Shown piece by piece: positions 7,990 through 16,299 of a DNA stretch of 64,000 nucleotides; positions within the stretch are counted from its first letter, which is position 1; every line of letters starts with the position of its first letter. Origin of the DNA: JBMNIZ01 sp050951405 (GTDB lineage Bacteria > Bacillota > DULZ01); contig JBMNIZ010000015.1 in the NCBI GenBank assembly GCA_050951405.1, positions 62,001 to 126,000 on the forward strand, given 5' to 3'. Under the pieces are notes generated by a model, which was not told the DNA's origin, ran no database searches, and saw only the letters and a program-made list of their open reading frames with translations. The position numbers were made by a program, and so were the translations under genes.

Positions 7990-9226
7990 CTGCAAAACCC
8001 CCAGGACCTAAAAGATCCCCGGCGGCCAAAATCAGGATCTTGATGCTCTCCACCAGATCATTGATTTCCAGATGTTCATTGATACCGTGGACTCCATTTT
8101 CCGGCCGGCCCGGACCATAATTAACGGCGGGAATACCTTTCGCCAGGAAATACCTGGCATCTGATTGGATAGGGACTCCCACCACCGGCAATGATTGGCC
8201 TTTAATCTTGGCAGACGCATGCAAGAGGGATTGGAGGACCGGGCTGTTTTCAGGAGATAAAGTGGGTTCCGTCCAGACTTCCCGATGTGGTATCAGCTCC
8301 AAAACAAGGCCTTTTTCTTGGAGGGGCAGCAGCTTCTCCTCCAACCTCCGATAGATAGCCTCCAGGGAATGCCCCGGCATCACTCTTAAATCCAAAGAAA
8401 GAACACAGTCCTCGGCTACGATATTGGGGCTGGTTCCTCCATTAATGGTCCCTACGTTCAGGCTAGTATGCCTGATGCCGGGTATCTGGGAAGGTTCTTT
8501 CGCCAGCTCCCGGGAAAAATCCTCCAAAACCTCCAGCACATAACGGGCCTGTTCAATCGCATTTATCCCCCGCTCTTTATAGGCGGCGTGAACAGGTTTG
8601 CCCTTGATGACCAAATCGCACCAGATCAAACCGGACGCAGCCCGGGCAATCCGATCACCATAACCCTCTACAATGGCCAGATCCCCCTGCAGAATTCCCT
8701 CCTCCAACAAATAACCGACTCCCAAATGTCCTCCTGTTTCCTCATCACAAGTGGCCGCCACAATCAATTCTCCCTTTTGCAAAAGACCTGCCTCCCGCAG
8801 TCCTTTGGCTGCTGCCGCGTAAGCGGCAATCCTGCCTTTGCAGTCCACCGCTCCCCTGCCGAAAATCTTTTCTTCCACCCTGGCCCCACTAAAAGGAGGA
8901 TATTGCCAGGCAGAGGCGGCACCGGCGGGAACCGTATCCAGATGACCGCAAAGAATTAAGGTGGGCCCCGGTTCCCGTCCCTTCATCCTGCCCAATACGT
9001 TTAACTTGTGATTTTCTAAAGCTTCCTCCTCCACCAAAAAAGGGGAGGCCTCCACCACTTGTGTATCAAAACCCCACTTTTGAAATACCTCTGCAATTAA
9101 AGCGGCTATATCCCCGTAGCGACCCGGCGGATTTTCACTGGGCACTCGCACCATTTTCTGCAAAAAAGACACCGCCGGTTCTATTAGACTGTCTACCAAC
9201 TGGTCCAACTGCTCCCGTGTCATCAT
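7976..9226 (-). CDS. M20-family N-acyl amino acid hydrolase
   Basis: A 416-residue zinc amidohydrolase of the ArgE/DapE/ACY1 group. Metal ligands are visible in CGHLDTVPAG (His, with Asp two residues on), GRGAVDCKG (bridging Asp) and CDEETGG (catalytic Glu and metal Glu). The dimerisation lid and a C-terminal NYGPGRP...VHGINE segment with the last His complete the family pattern. It directly follows the racemase gene by about 30 bases in the order GNAT-racemase-M20. The likely job is hydrolysis of N-succinyl- (or N-acyl-) L-amino acids made by the racemase. DapE activity cannot be excluded from sequence alone, but no dap genes are nearby. The start is one of two adjacent ATGs (9226, 9223); an upstream GTG at 9235 is less well placed. 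Confidence 0.82.
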   Translation of the reverse strand: MMTREQLDQLVDSLIEPAVSFLQKMVRVPSENPPGRYGDIAALIAEVFQKWGFDTQVVEASPFLVEEEALENHKLNVLGRMKGREPGPTLILCGHLDTVPAGAASAWQYPPFSGARVEEKIFGRGAVDCKGRIAAYAAAAKGLREAGLLQKGELIVAATCDEETGGHLGVGYLLEEGILQGDLAIVEGYGDRIARAASGLIWCDLVIKGKPVHAAYKERGINAIEQARYVLEVLEDFSRELAKEPSQIPGIRHTSLNVGTINGGTSPNIVAEDCVLSLDLRVMPGHSLEAIYRRLEEKLLPLQEKGLVLELIPHREVWTEPTLSPENSPVLQSLLHASAKIKGQSLPVVGVPIQSDARYFLAKGIPAVNYGPGRPENGVHGINEHLEINDLVESIKILILAAGDLLGPGGFADAFR

Positions 9227-9255
9227 GGACAGCACTCGCTTTCAATATTATTCCT

Positions 9256-10365
9256 TTACTTAAAAACTTCCTTAAAAACAGTGTATTTGTCCAAAAGGGC
9301 CGGTATCGGATTGACACCTATACCAGGCCCCACCGGGACATCAATAGTCCCGTCCTTATTCAGCTCTGCCGGACGGTCAACAATGTCTTCCCGGTAATAA
9401 CGCTTGGAGGCGGAAATATCCCCCGGCAAAGTAAAATTCGGCAGAGAGGCCAGAGCCAAGTTATGGGCTCTTCCGATGCCTGTTTCCAGCATGCCTCCGC
9501 ACCAGACAGGAATCCGGTAATGAAGGCATCTATCATGAAGGGCTGCCGCCTTGGTCAAGCCTCCCACCCGGCCAATTTTGATATTGATCACTCGGCAGCT
9601 GCCCAATTCGGCGGCTTTCCGGGCATCATCCGGACTTAAAATGCTTTCATCAAGGCAGATGGGTGTGGATAACTCCTTCTGCCACCGGGCATGGTCCACA
9701 AGATCATCACTACCCAGGGGTTGTTCAACCATCAACAGCTGCATTTGATCCATCTCCCTAAAAAGAGGCAAGTCGTCTAGCCGATAAGCGGCATTAGCAT
9801 CTGCCATTAAAAGAATCCGGGGAAAATGATCACGTACTTTCTCCAGGACCTGCAGATCCCAGCCGGGTTTGATTTTAACCTTAATGCGCCGGTAGCCTTC
9901 TTCCAAATAGCCTCCGATCAATTCCAACAAAGCCTCTAGATTTTCCTGGATGCCGATGCTCACTCCCACTTCCACGGATTTTTTCCTGCCTCCCAGAAGT
10001 TCCGCCAGAGATTTCCCTTCTTTTTTGCCGTAGAGATCCCAGAAGGCTCCTTCTAAACCGGATTTGGCCATGGGATGTCCCCGATAAGAAGTTAAGGCCT
10101 GGGCCAATTCCCCCGGATGCTGCCAATTTTTTCCCAAAACCACCGGAATGAAAAAATCACGCAGCACATGCCAGGCCGTCCCCACGGTTTCATAACTATA
10201 ACCGGGAAACTCCATCACCGGTACTTCCCCGTAGCCGGACAGCCCTTCCCCAAAGATACCCACAATAATTAGCTGGCGAACTTCCTGCCGGCCAAAACTG
10301 GTCTCAAAATAGTTCACCATGGGCATTTCCACATGCCTTAACTCCACCCGTTCTATTCTCATCAT
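9256..10365 (-). CDS. N-succinylamino acid racemase / o-succinylbenzoate synthase family
   Basis: A 369-residue enolase-superfamily enzyme of the MenC/NSAR clade. All catalytic residues are present: the KxK pair at 162/164 in IKVKIKPGW, metal ligands D189 (MADANAAY), E214 (VEQPLG) and D239 (CLDESI), and the second base K263 (NIKIGRVGG). No menaquinone genes are nearby. Context (GNAT upstream with a 4-base ATGA overlap, M20 hydrolase downstream) matches the Geobacillus-type operon in which this enzyme racemises N-succinylamino acids for irreversible D-to-L conversion. Many members also make o-succinylbenzoate, so dual function is possible. An AAAGGAG site inside the end of the GNAT gene supports coupled translation. 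Confidence 0.87.
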   Translation of the reverse strand: MMRIERVELRHVEMPMVNYFETSFGRQEVRQLIIVGIFGEGLSGYGEVPVMEFPGYSYETVGTAWHVLRDFFIPVVLGKNWQHPGELAQALTSYRGHPMAKSGLEGAFWDLYGKKEGKSLAELLGGRKKSVEVGVSIGIQENLEALLELIGGYLEEGYRRIKVKIKPGWDLQVLEKVRDHFPRILLMADANAAYRLDDLPLFREMDQMQLLMVEQPLGSDDLVDHARWQKELSTPICLDESILSPDDARKAAELGSCRVINIKIGRVGGLTKAAALHDRCLHYRIPVWCGGMLETGIGRAHNLALASLPNFTLPGDISASKRYYREDIVDRPAELNKDGTIDVPVGPGIGVNPIPALLDKYTVFKEVFK

Positions 10366-11183
10366 TCTTCTCCTTTAACCAAGACATAAGCTATTTTTTC
10401 TCTATCAGGCCGCAAAACATCTTCCACCCGGTAACCACGGCTCAAGTAGTGCAGCATCGCTTTTCGTACTTCCAACCGCCAGCGCAAAGCCAAGGGAAAA
10501 GCTTCTTTTTTTAGCACTTGAAAGTTACTGGGAATTTCAACCAACAAATTGTTTTCCGCAGCTTCCAGATCAATACCGCCAGGCTCCGGCCCGTGAGAGG
10601 AATGCTGGAGGAAAAGAACTTTCCTCGCCTCTCCGGAAATCGGTGGAAATCTCTTCTCCAAAATAGCCCGAACCCGCTTGCTGTCCAAATACCACTCCAG
10701 CAAAAGACGATCGGAGGGTATTCCTTGGTTAAGTTTGTCCGGCATCTCGCCATAGTGATTAACATAATAGTGGCGAACTACCCCTCCCAGCCGGTGGATA
10801 TTTAAGTAGGCATTGGCGGCTTCCATGGGATCATAGGTCCAGGTCATGGTCTTTATTCCCCGGGACAGGGCCTTCTCCCTTTGGGCCAGCTTCAGTTGAT
10901 AGCCAATACCCTGCCCCCTGTAATCAGGAAGTACCGCCAGCATATGGGAACATATAATGGTCTCCCCCACCTCATTCAAGCCCACAAAACCATAACAAAA
11001 ACCTACCAGCTTCTCTCCATCGTAAGCGCCTAACAGCATGCCTCCGTTGAGAATCGCTGTTAGGGCCTGGTGATAGGGAAGCACCTCCAACTCCGGTAAT
11101 CCCCACACCTTCATCTGCAATTCCTGGCAGGCCCGATACTCTTCCGCCGTCTGCAAAGAACGTATCTTAATTTTCTCCTGCAT
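10362..11183 (-). CDS. GNAT N-acyltransferase (probable amino acid N-succinyltransferase)
   Basis: A 273-residue protein with an N-terminal GNAT fold (about residues 8-150). The acyl-CoA pyrophosphate loop is DYRGQGIG near residue 90, preceded by the strand SHMLAVLP. It is longer than a minimal GNAT; the C-terminal 110 residues look like a second, degenerate domain typical of the COG3375 group. Such proteins occur with N-succinylamino acid racemases and supply the N-acylated substrate from succinyl-CoA and a D-amino acid. The ATG at 11183 lies 5 bases after AGGAGAGG; upstream in-frame codons lack a site. Donor and acceptor specificity are inferred from gene context only. Confidence 0.78.
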   Translation of the reverse strand: MQEKIKIRSLQTAEEYRACQELQMKVWGLPELEVLPYHQALTAILNGGMLLGAYDGEKLVGFCYGFVGLNEVGETIICSHMLAVLPDYRGQGIGYQLKLAQREKALSRGIKTMTWTYDPMEAANAYLNIHRLGGVVRHYYVNHYGEMPDKLNQGIPSDRLLLEWYLDSKRVRAILEKRFPPISGEARKVLFLQHSSHGPEPGGIDLEAAENNLLVEIPSNFQVLKKEAFPLALRWRLEVRKAMLHYLSRGYRVEDVLRPDREKIAYVLVKGEE

Positions 11184-11288
11184 AGAGACCTCTCCTCTCC
11201 TGGGACATCTGGAAATCTTTGTTTTCAATTTTAACACACTAATTCTCTAACGAAAAGAACCGTTGATAAAACTTAAACTGGTGAAACT

Positions 11289-11534
11289 TTAACCAGATAC
11301 CTGTTCAACTGTTACTCTCTCATCCCAGCCACAAGCCGGGCAATAAACCAAATGAAGACAGAAGTTTTTTGCTCGTTGGCGGGAAAGAGGCACGAAAACT
11401 GTGGCATCATCTTCAAAAGAACTGTAGGGCCCATAATAATCCTCAACAGTGCCACCATCTTGAGCCATCTCCCCGCATTCCGGGCAGGGCCTGGCTAAAT
11501 CCAAAAAACCGTTGCAGGCCGGACACAATTTCAT
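11289..11534 (-). CDS. Small zinc-ribbon protein, unknown function
   Basis: An 81-residue protein with an N-terminal CPACNGFLDLARPCPECG knuckle pair and a C-terminal CPACGW, so at least six cysteines are available for metal. The middle is acidic and has aromatic residues (YYGPYSSFEDD). An AAAGGTGGG site precedes the ATG. It lies between the GNAT gene and another small Cys-rich gene, separated from the latter by a terminator. I do not recognise the family. Confidence 0.65.
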   Translation of the reverse strand: MKLCPACNGFLDLARPCPECGEMAQDGGTVEDYYGPYSSFEDDATVFVPLSRQRAKNFCLHLVYCPACGWDERVTVEQVSG

Positions 11535-11555
11535 TATTCACCCACCTTTCCCAAC

Positions 11556-11580
11556 AAAAAAACCGCTGAAAAGGCAGCGG
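11556..11580 (-). terminator. Terminator of the 55-residue zinc-ribbon gene
   Basis: On the minus strand CCGCTG and CAGCGG arms (11563-11568 and 11575-11580) enclose a 6-base loop and are followed by a run of seven T. It ends the gene whose stop is at 11589 and lies just before the next gene's ribosome site. Confidence 0.8.
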
Positions 11581-11588
11581 CAAATAAT

Positions 11589-11756
11589 TTAATAATCTTC
11601 GTCCGAGGCATCCAGCTCCCGGCAACTCCCACTACTGCAATCGTAGCCACAGACGGGGCATTTGTTTTCTCCCGTAGGCGAGCTAAACATATTACCGCAG
11701 TTGCTGCACTTGAAGTTAAAGGATGCGTTGTCTGCCTTCCGGCTACTAGAGGACAT
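11589..11756 (-). CDS. Small double-CxxC zinc-ribbon protein
   Basis: A 55-residue protein: FKCSNCGNMF ... NKCPVCGYDC, the classic two-knuckle zinc ribbon, followed by an acidic end (DASDEDY) containing one extra CR pair. The ATG at 11756 is preceded by GGGAGG with 10-base spacing. The longer open frame to 11846 is not needed and would overlap the alr stop. It might be a regulator or RNA-binding accessory, but nothing in the sequence decides this. Confidence 0.6.
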   Translation of the reverse strand: MSSSSRKADNASFNFKCSNCGNMFSSPTGENKCPVCGYDCSSGSCRELDASDEDY

Positions 11757-11842
11757 AGTATTGCAACCTCCCAGCTTCATCTTAAAAATAGTATTTCCTC
11801 TCAAGCTCCGCCTATGCAGGAAGAAAATGCGAACATTCCCTC

Positions 11843-13003
11843 TCAACTGCCGCGATTATAGTTATCCTTGCCGGCAGCTCCCTTGTAAATTCTTTGCACC
11901 CGGCCGCTGATACTGACTAAAATCTCATAGGGTATAGTTTGAGCCCATTTACACATCTCATAAATGCTAAGATCCTTCTCTCCTTGAGTTCCTAAAAGCA
12001 CCACTTCTTCCCCTTCCTTGATCCCTTCAATAAAAGTAACATCAACCATCGTCTGGTCCATACAAATTCTGCCAATAATATTCGCTCTTTCTCCCCTAAT
12101 CAGAACCTGTCCCTGATTTGATAATAATCTTTTATAACCGTCTGCATAACCAACAGGTAAAGTGGCAATTTTCATGTGACCGGTCGCTTCATAAGTCCTG
12201 CCATAACTAACGGTCTCTCCAGGGGGAATCTCCCTTACAGAAATAATCCTGGTCTTCCAGGTCAATGCAGGTTTTAAGTAAACCAATTCGGCCAAATGAG
12301 GCTCATCGTAATAACCGTAAATTCCCAGACCTGGTCTGATGAGATTGTAATGAGACTGAGGAAGATTGATCACGGCTCCACTATTGGCTGCATGCTTTAA
12401 AGGAATCTGTCCCAAGCTGTTTTCAACTATCTCAACGCATTGCTGAAAAATGGCCAGTTGTTTAAGACTGAAGCTTTTATCCCGGGAAGCAGACTCGGCA
12501 AAATGGGTCCAAATGCCTCTCACTGACACCTGTGGCAGCCTCTTCAGTTCTGCCAGCAGTACCTCTAAATCCTTTGGCAATATCCCCAGGCGGTGCATAC
12601 CTGTATCAATTTTTAAATGCACAAATAGTCTTTTTCCGGCAGGCAATCCCATCAGCACAGGCTTGATCTGGGAAATAAAATTTTTTCCCGCTAGCGCACA
12701 GTCCAAGTCATACTGGATACAAGCGCTTATCTGGTGGGGCAGGAGACCGCTGAAAACCAAAATGGGAACTTTTAACCCCGCCCGGCGCAATTCCATTCCT
12801 TCTTCCACAGTTGCCACTCCCAGCCAAGTAGCCCCATTTGCTAAGGCAACTCTGGAAACTTGTACAGCTCCATGCCCATAAGCATTGGCTTTGACTGTCG
12901 CCATCAATTGAGCTTGGGGCGCCAGTCTCTTTAATTCCCTTACATTATGGGCAATACAATCCAGATCTATCTCTAAAACAGTGGGCCTCCCCCCCGATAA
13001 CAC
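11843..13003 (-). CDS. alr: Alanine racemase
   Basis: Alr interconverts L- and D-alanine for peptidoglycan, using PLP. The chosen GTG start at 13003 has a strong AGGAGGGTGG site and gives 386 residues, the usual length. The longer frame to a TTG at 13072 adds 23 residues with no site. The PLP lysine K38 lies in ATVKANAYGHG near the N-terminus. The HLKIDTGMHRLG strand, the SYGRTY segment with the catalytic Tyr, and GRICMDQTMVD in the C-terminal barrel are all present. It stands upstream of the small zinc-ribbon gene. Its nearness to the D-to-L amino acid operon is suggestive but may be chance. Confidence 0.93.
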   Translation of the reverse strand: MLSGGRPTVLEIDLDCIAHNVRELKRLAPQAQLMATVKANAYGHGAVQVSRVALANGATWLGVATVEEGMELRRAGLKVPILVFSGLLPHQISACIQYDLDCALAGKNFISQIKPVLMGLPAGKRLFVHLKIDTGMHRLGILPKDLEVLLAELKRLPQVSVRGIWTHFAESASRDKSFSLKQLAIFQQCVEIVENSLGQIPLKHAANSGAVINLPQSHYNLIRPGLGIYGYYDEPHLAELVYLKPALTWKTRIISVREIPPGETVSYGRTYEATGHMKIATLPVGYADGYKRLLSNQGQVLIRGERANIIGRICMDQTMVDVTFIEGIKEGEEVVLLGTQGEKDLSIYEMCKWAQTIPYEILVSISGRVQRIYKGAAGKDNYNRGS

Positions 13004-13317
13004 GTAACCACCCTCCTGCCTAATGAGATCCCAAGAATCACTACACACTTTTCGTTTCAAAACAGCTTTCAAATCTAGTAAAAACGTAGGGCTTTAAGAA
13101 AAATCTCCATACCAACCAACTATTTTTGCCAAAAAAGAGCGGCAGCAGCCGAGTAATAAAATATCCTTTCTTTGAAATTAACCCGCTGCATTATCATGGG
13201 CTCACGACATCACGGTTCTATCATAGCGCCAGCCTGATTAGAAAACAAGTAGTTCAATAACAGTACCAATTTTCAGGATTTATTTCTACAACAAAAGAAC
13301 ACTCCCATAAAAAAATG

Positions 13318-13354
13318 TTCCTTATCCCACTTTTTTATTCGGTGGAATAAGGAA
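13318..13354. repeat. Inverted repeat, 13-bp arms
   Basis: Arms with one mismatch separated by TTTTTTATTCG. There is no T-run after either arm, so a terminator is not clear; it could end read-through from the binding-protein gene or mark an old junction. Confidence 0.5.
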
Positions 13355-13463
13355 AACAAATAAATTTATCATCGACACCTCAGCAGATCAGTATTATCTC
13401 AATCGTTTTAACCCGTGGGGAAAGTCCTGTCTCTCAAAATTGGTTTATCCCGCATCAAAGAAA

Positions 13464-13661
13464 TTAAGCCTTAAGTCCATATTCCTCAGCTGAACTCCCA
13501 CAAATGCAATTGCAGCGTGAGGCCGGTTTTTGTGATGCACGTTTGCCCTCTTCCCCTCGCCGCATTACTATCGGTCTTATCGAAATCAGTTTAATATAGG
13601 GGCATTCAGGGACATTCATCATATTGGAGGGATTTGGTTTTCCAAGACACTTTCTTATCAT
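13464..13661 (-). CDS. Doubtful 65-residue reading frame
   Basis: An ATG-started frame with five cysteines, including the cluster SRCNCICGSS near its C-terminus, and a very basic centre (VMRRGEEGKR). I see no ribosome site before the ATG and do not recognise the protein. It may be a gene remnant or chance frame in the AT-rich spacer. Confidence 0.25.
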   Translation of the reverse strand: MIRKCLGKPNPSNMMNVPECPYIKLISIRPIVMRRGEEGKRASQKPASRCNCICGSSAEEYGLKA

Positions 13662-13768
13662 TGCAAAAACGCATTTTGCCTGTGGTTTTCGTTAAAAAAT
13701 GATATAAAACCGATTTCCACCGATATGCTGATCTACACGCTCTATTAACTCTTTTATAAAGAGATTAG

Positions 13769-14653
13769 TCATAGGCTATTTTCAAAACCCCTATAGATAT
13801 ATTCTTGAATGCAAAATTCCCCTGGCAAAATTCCCTGTCTCTTCAATTCTCTCACTGCATTCGCCAGAATATCATCATCCAAGCTAGGATTTTCATTCCA
13901 AAGAGGAACCTCCCGGTTAATGGCACTTTCCAAATCACAGGCATGAATATTATCTATTGAATAGTCCAACACCATTAATTCATTAATGTTTTCTTTAGCA
14001 TATTTAATCGATTTAGCATAAGCATCCCGATAAGCACTAACTAAACTTGGGTTCTCATTTAATAACGATTTTTTCACATAGATCAAATAAGCATAATTTG
14101 ACTCTCTGATAGACCTTGTACAATCAACAATAATGCGCCAATTGAGGACCCTTTCAAAATAACTAACCCATGGTTCACATTGCATACAGGCCTCTATCCT
14201 CTGTTTCACAACAACTTCGGCAAATTCTGAATAACTTACATTTAAAGCAGTAATATTTACGTCAGCGACAGAAATACCTGCCTCTGACAAAATAGTTCTA
14301 ACCAAGCTATCCGAACAAGTGCCAAACTTATTGATCCCTATGGTTTTCCCTCGTAAATCCTTAATTTGGCTCACTGAATTATCCGCAATCAAATAAAAAG
14401 GTGGGTAGTTACAATTTGCCTGGCCAATCAGAACATACTCTTTGGTATGAGCAAAAGCCGCTAATAATGGAGGCGTGCCGCAGGTCCCCATATCAAATGT
14501 TCCGTTGATAAGCTCACGCCTATAGTCTGCACCTGATATGTTTTCATAAAAGATACAATAAGAACCGGGGAAATTAAAAAATCCTTTTTTCTTACCTAAA
14601 TAAACTCCCATATTGTATAATCCCCGAGGAGAAAGGCCCCATTTTATATGCAT
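13769..14653 (-). CDS. NMT1/SsuA-like substrate-binding protein without signal peptide
   Basis: A 294-residue protein of the type-2 periplasmic-binding fold (NMT1/THI5, nitrate/sulfonate/taurine-binding group). Typical pieces are DMGTCGTPPLLAAFA, IKDLRGKTIGINKFGTCSD and an EACMQCEPWVSYFE loop. Unusually, it begins directly in the first strand (MHIKWGLSPRGLYN) with no signal sequence or lipobox. The frame has a stop shortly upstream, so none is being missed. No permease or ATPase is adjacent; the upstream neighbour is an MFS carrier. It may be a cytosolic ligand-binding protein for the cluster's substrate, or a degenerate transporter part. GGGAGG lies 11 bases before the ATG. Last gene of cluster 1. 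Confidence 0.75.
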   Translation of the reverse strand: MHIKWGLSPRGLYNMGVYLGKKKGFFNFPGSYCIFYENISGADYRRELINGTFDMGTCGTPPLLAAFAHTKEYVLIGQANCNYPPFYLIADNSVSQIKDLRGKTIGINKFGTCSDSLVRTILSEAGISVADVNITALNVSYSEFAEVVVKQRIEACMQCEPWVSYFERVLNWRIIVDCTRSIRESNYAYLIYVKKSLLNENPSLVSAYRDAYAKSIKYAKENINELMVLDYSIDNIHACDLESAINREVPLWNENPSLDDDILANAVRELKRQGILPGEFCIQEYIYRGFENSL

Positions 14654-14810
14654 AGGAAAGTGGACCTCCCTTCGCTTGGATAGTTACCCAAAAGAAATAG
14701 CTTATTGGCTTTCAATATGCAGATGATTTTAATACCTTTTTCTTCTTTTATCTTTAGCTATTCTACCAACTTTCTAAATCTTATAATGGGCGTTCTTCTT
14801 AAATTATCTA

Positions 14811-14825
14811 ATACAACGGTTGTAT
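14811..14825. promoter_or_regulatory. 15-bp perfect palindrome, possible operator
   Basis: ATACAAC-G-GTTGTAT, a perfect 7+1+7 inverted repeat, lies in the 214-base gap between the MFS gene and the binding-protein gene, about 160 bases before the latter's start. Such symmetry is usual for GntR- or LacI-type repressor sites. No matching regulator gene of those families is in the window. Confidence 0.5.
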
Positions 14826-14867
14826 AAACTATGCCCCCGATCAACAAACTGAATGAGACAGCGGCGT

Positions 14868-16076
14868 TCAAATCCTTATCCGCATAGAAATTATTCCTCC
14901 AAAGCATGAGAATAAAGTAGCTAAGAAAAATGCTAAACTAAAAGAATAGGTAAGCTCCCTAATGTACCCTGCCAGACTAGGGCCAAAAACCGTACCTAAA
15001 CCAAAAAAAAATGTCAGAAACCCTAAGGCTGCAGAAGAATTCTTTGGACCCACAAGATCTCCACAGCAAGCTGAAACGATCCCCGGAATACTCCAAGCAG
15101 TAAATCCAAAAACAATTCCGGATACCCACATGAATAATACAATCGGACTAATAATAGGCAAAAAATAACTTATAGCCTGAAGCACAAATATTATTGAAAG
15201 GGCCAATGGTCTTCCAAAACAGTCAGAAAAGCGTCCCCAAATAACAGCGCTGCCAATAGAAACTAAACCCACCAGACTCCAAATATTCCCTGCCATAATC
15301 TGATCAATATTCCGCTCGCCAACCATATAGTTCACAAAATAGGTTGTATATATTATCGAAGATATACCAAAACAAAAATAGGCTAGGCAAAGAATGCGCA
15401 TATTGGCATCTAAAAAAATATTGCGAATACCAATTACATTTCCATTTGCACAAACTTCATTTTCTTTTCTCAACTTGCCTCTGCCTATCATTGTGAGACC
15501 TTTTTCACTAGGATGATTTCTAATAAACAAAGCTGCTAAAATTCCGAATACTAAAGTTGCAAATCCCATAACAAACCAACTGATTCTCCATCCACAGTAC
15601 ATGTAAAGTTGATCCATAGTTGGTACAAGCCATCCAACAAAAACAATTGCCAGGCCCGAACCTCCTACCAAAATACCATTTACCAAGCCCCTATATCCAG
15701 ATGAAAACCAACTTGAAGACAGACCCATTATTGAAACATTAGCCCCGGCACTACCAACGCCTGTCAAAAAGCGCAATAATATAAGTGAACCTACTCCTCC
15801 GGCTAAACTTGTTAAGGCCATTGTTAAGCCAGCCCATAAAAGAGAGATTGAAATAATCAGCCTTGGTCCATATCTTGAAGCCATCATTCCCGCAAACATC
15901 GACGCAGTAAAATATCCAAACATATTTGAAGAAGCGATGATTCCAGTTTCATCATGAGCTAAGCCAAGTCCTAGTTGCATCGAAGGAAGAAGCATTCCAT
16001 AACCAAATCGGCCAAATCCTAAAGCCCCTACAACCACCAAAATTCCAATCCCTAGAATAACCCAACCATAGTGCAC
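14868..16076 (-). CDS. MFS transporter
   Basis: A 402-residue, 12-helix major facilitator. The loop 2-3 motif appears as GMMASRYGPR and loop 8-9 as WGRFSDCFGRPL. N-terminal helix 1 carries the glycine-rich GFGRFGYGMLLP pattern seen in YbfB/oxalate-formate-like carriers. It lies between the D-2-hydroxyacid dehydrogenase and the binding protein in cluster 1, so a carboxylate substrate or product is likely. The start is GTG at 16076, with only a weak site upstream, so the true start is uncertain by a few codons. Confidence 0.82.
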   Translation of the reverse strand: MHYGWVILGIGILVVVGALGFGRFGYGMLLPSMQLGLGLAHDETGIIASSNMFGYFTASMFAGMMASRYGPRLIISISLLWAGLTMALTSLAGGVGSLILLRFLTGVGSAGANVSIMGLSSSWFSSGYRGLVNGILVGGSGLAIVFVGWLVPTMDQLYMYCGWRISWFVMGFATLVFGILAALFIRNHPSEKGLTMIGRGKLRKENEVCANGNVIGIRNIFLDANMRILCLAYFCFGISSIIYTTYFVNYMVGERNIDQIMAGNIWSLVGLVSIGSAVIWGRFSDCFGRPLALSIIFVLQAISYFLPIISPIVLFMWVSGIVFGFTAWSIPGIVSACCGDLVGPKNSSAALGFLTFFFGLGTVFGPSLAGYIRELTYSFSLAFFLATLFSCFGGIISMRIRI

Positions 16077-16299
16077 TTTTCTACTTCTGTTATTAAGACC
16101 CTGAGCTGTAGCTGTAATAAACCTTGCTCGTAAAGTACTTTTCTCTTCCGTCCACTTAATAATACAACCCTCCCCTTGTGGTATCGTTGCTAAGATATCA
16201 AGATGCTGCGCATGAAAAGTTGCGGGGATTTATTTATTATTTTAGGGATTTCGTTTTTTGACACCCACAAATTTCATCTATTTGCCTTCACCAGTCCAA

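Larger units (their letters stand above)
13004..13768. other. Intergenic region upstream of alr
   Basis: About 765 bases, AT-rich, between alr and the orphan binding-protein gene. It holds an imperfect 13-bp inverted repeat (TTCCTTATCCCAC at 13318-13330 against GTGGAATAAGGAA at 13342-13354, one mismatch, 11-base loop) and one doubtful small reading frame (13464-13661). I see no riboswitch or RNA gene. It marks the border between the housekeeping segment and catabolic cluster 1. Confidence 0.5.
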
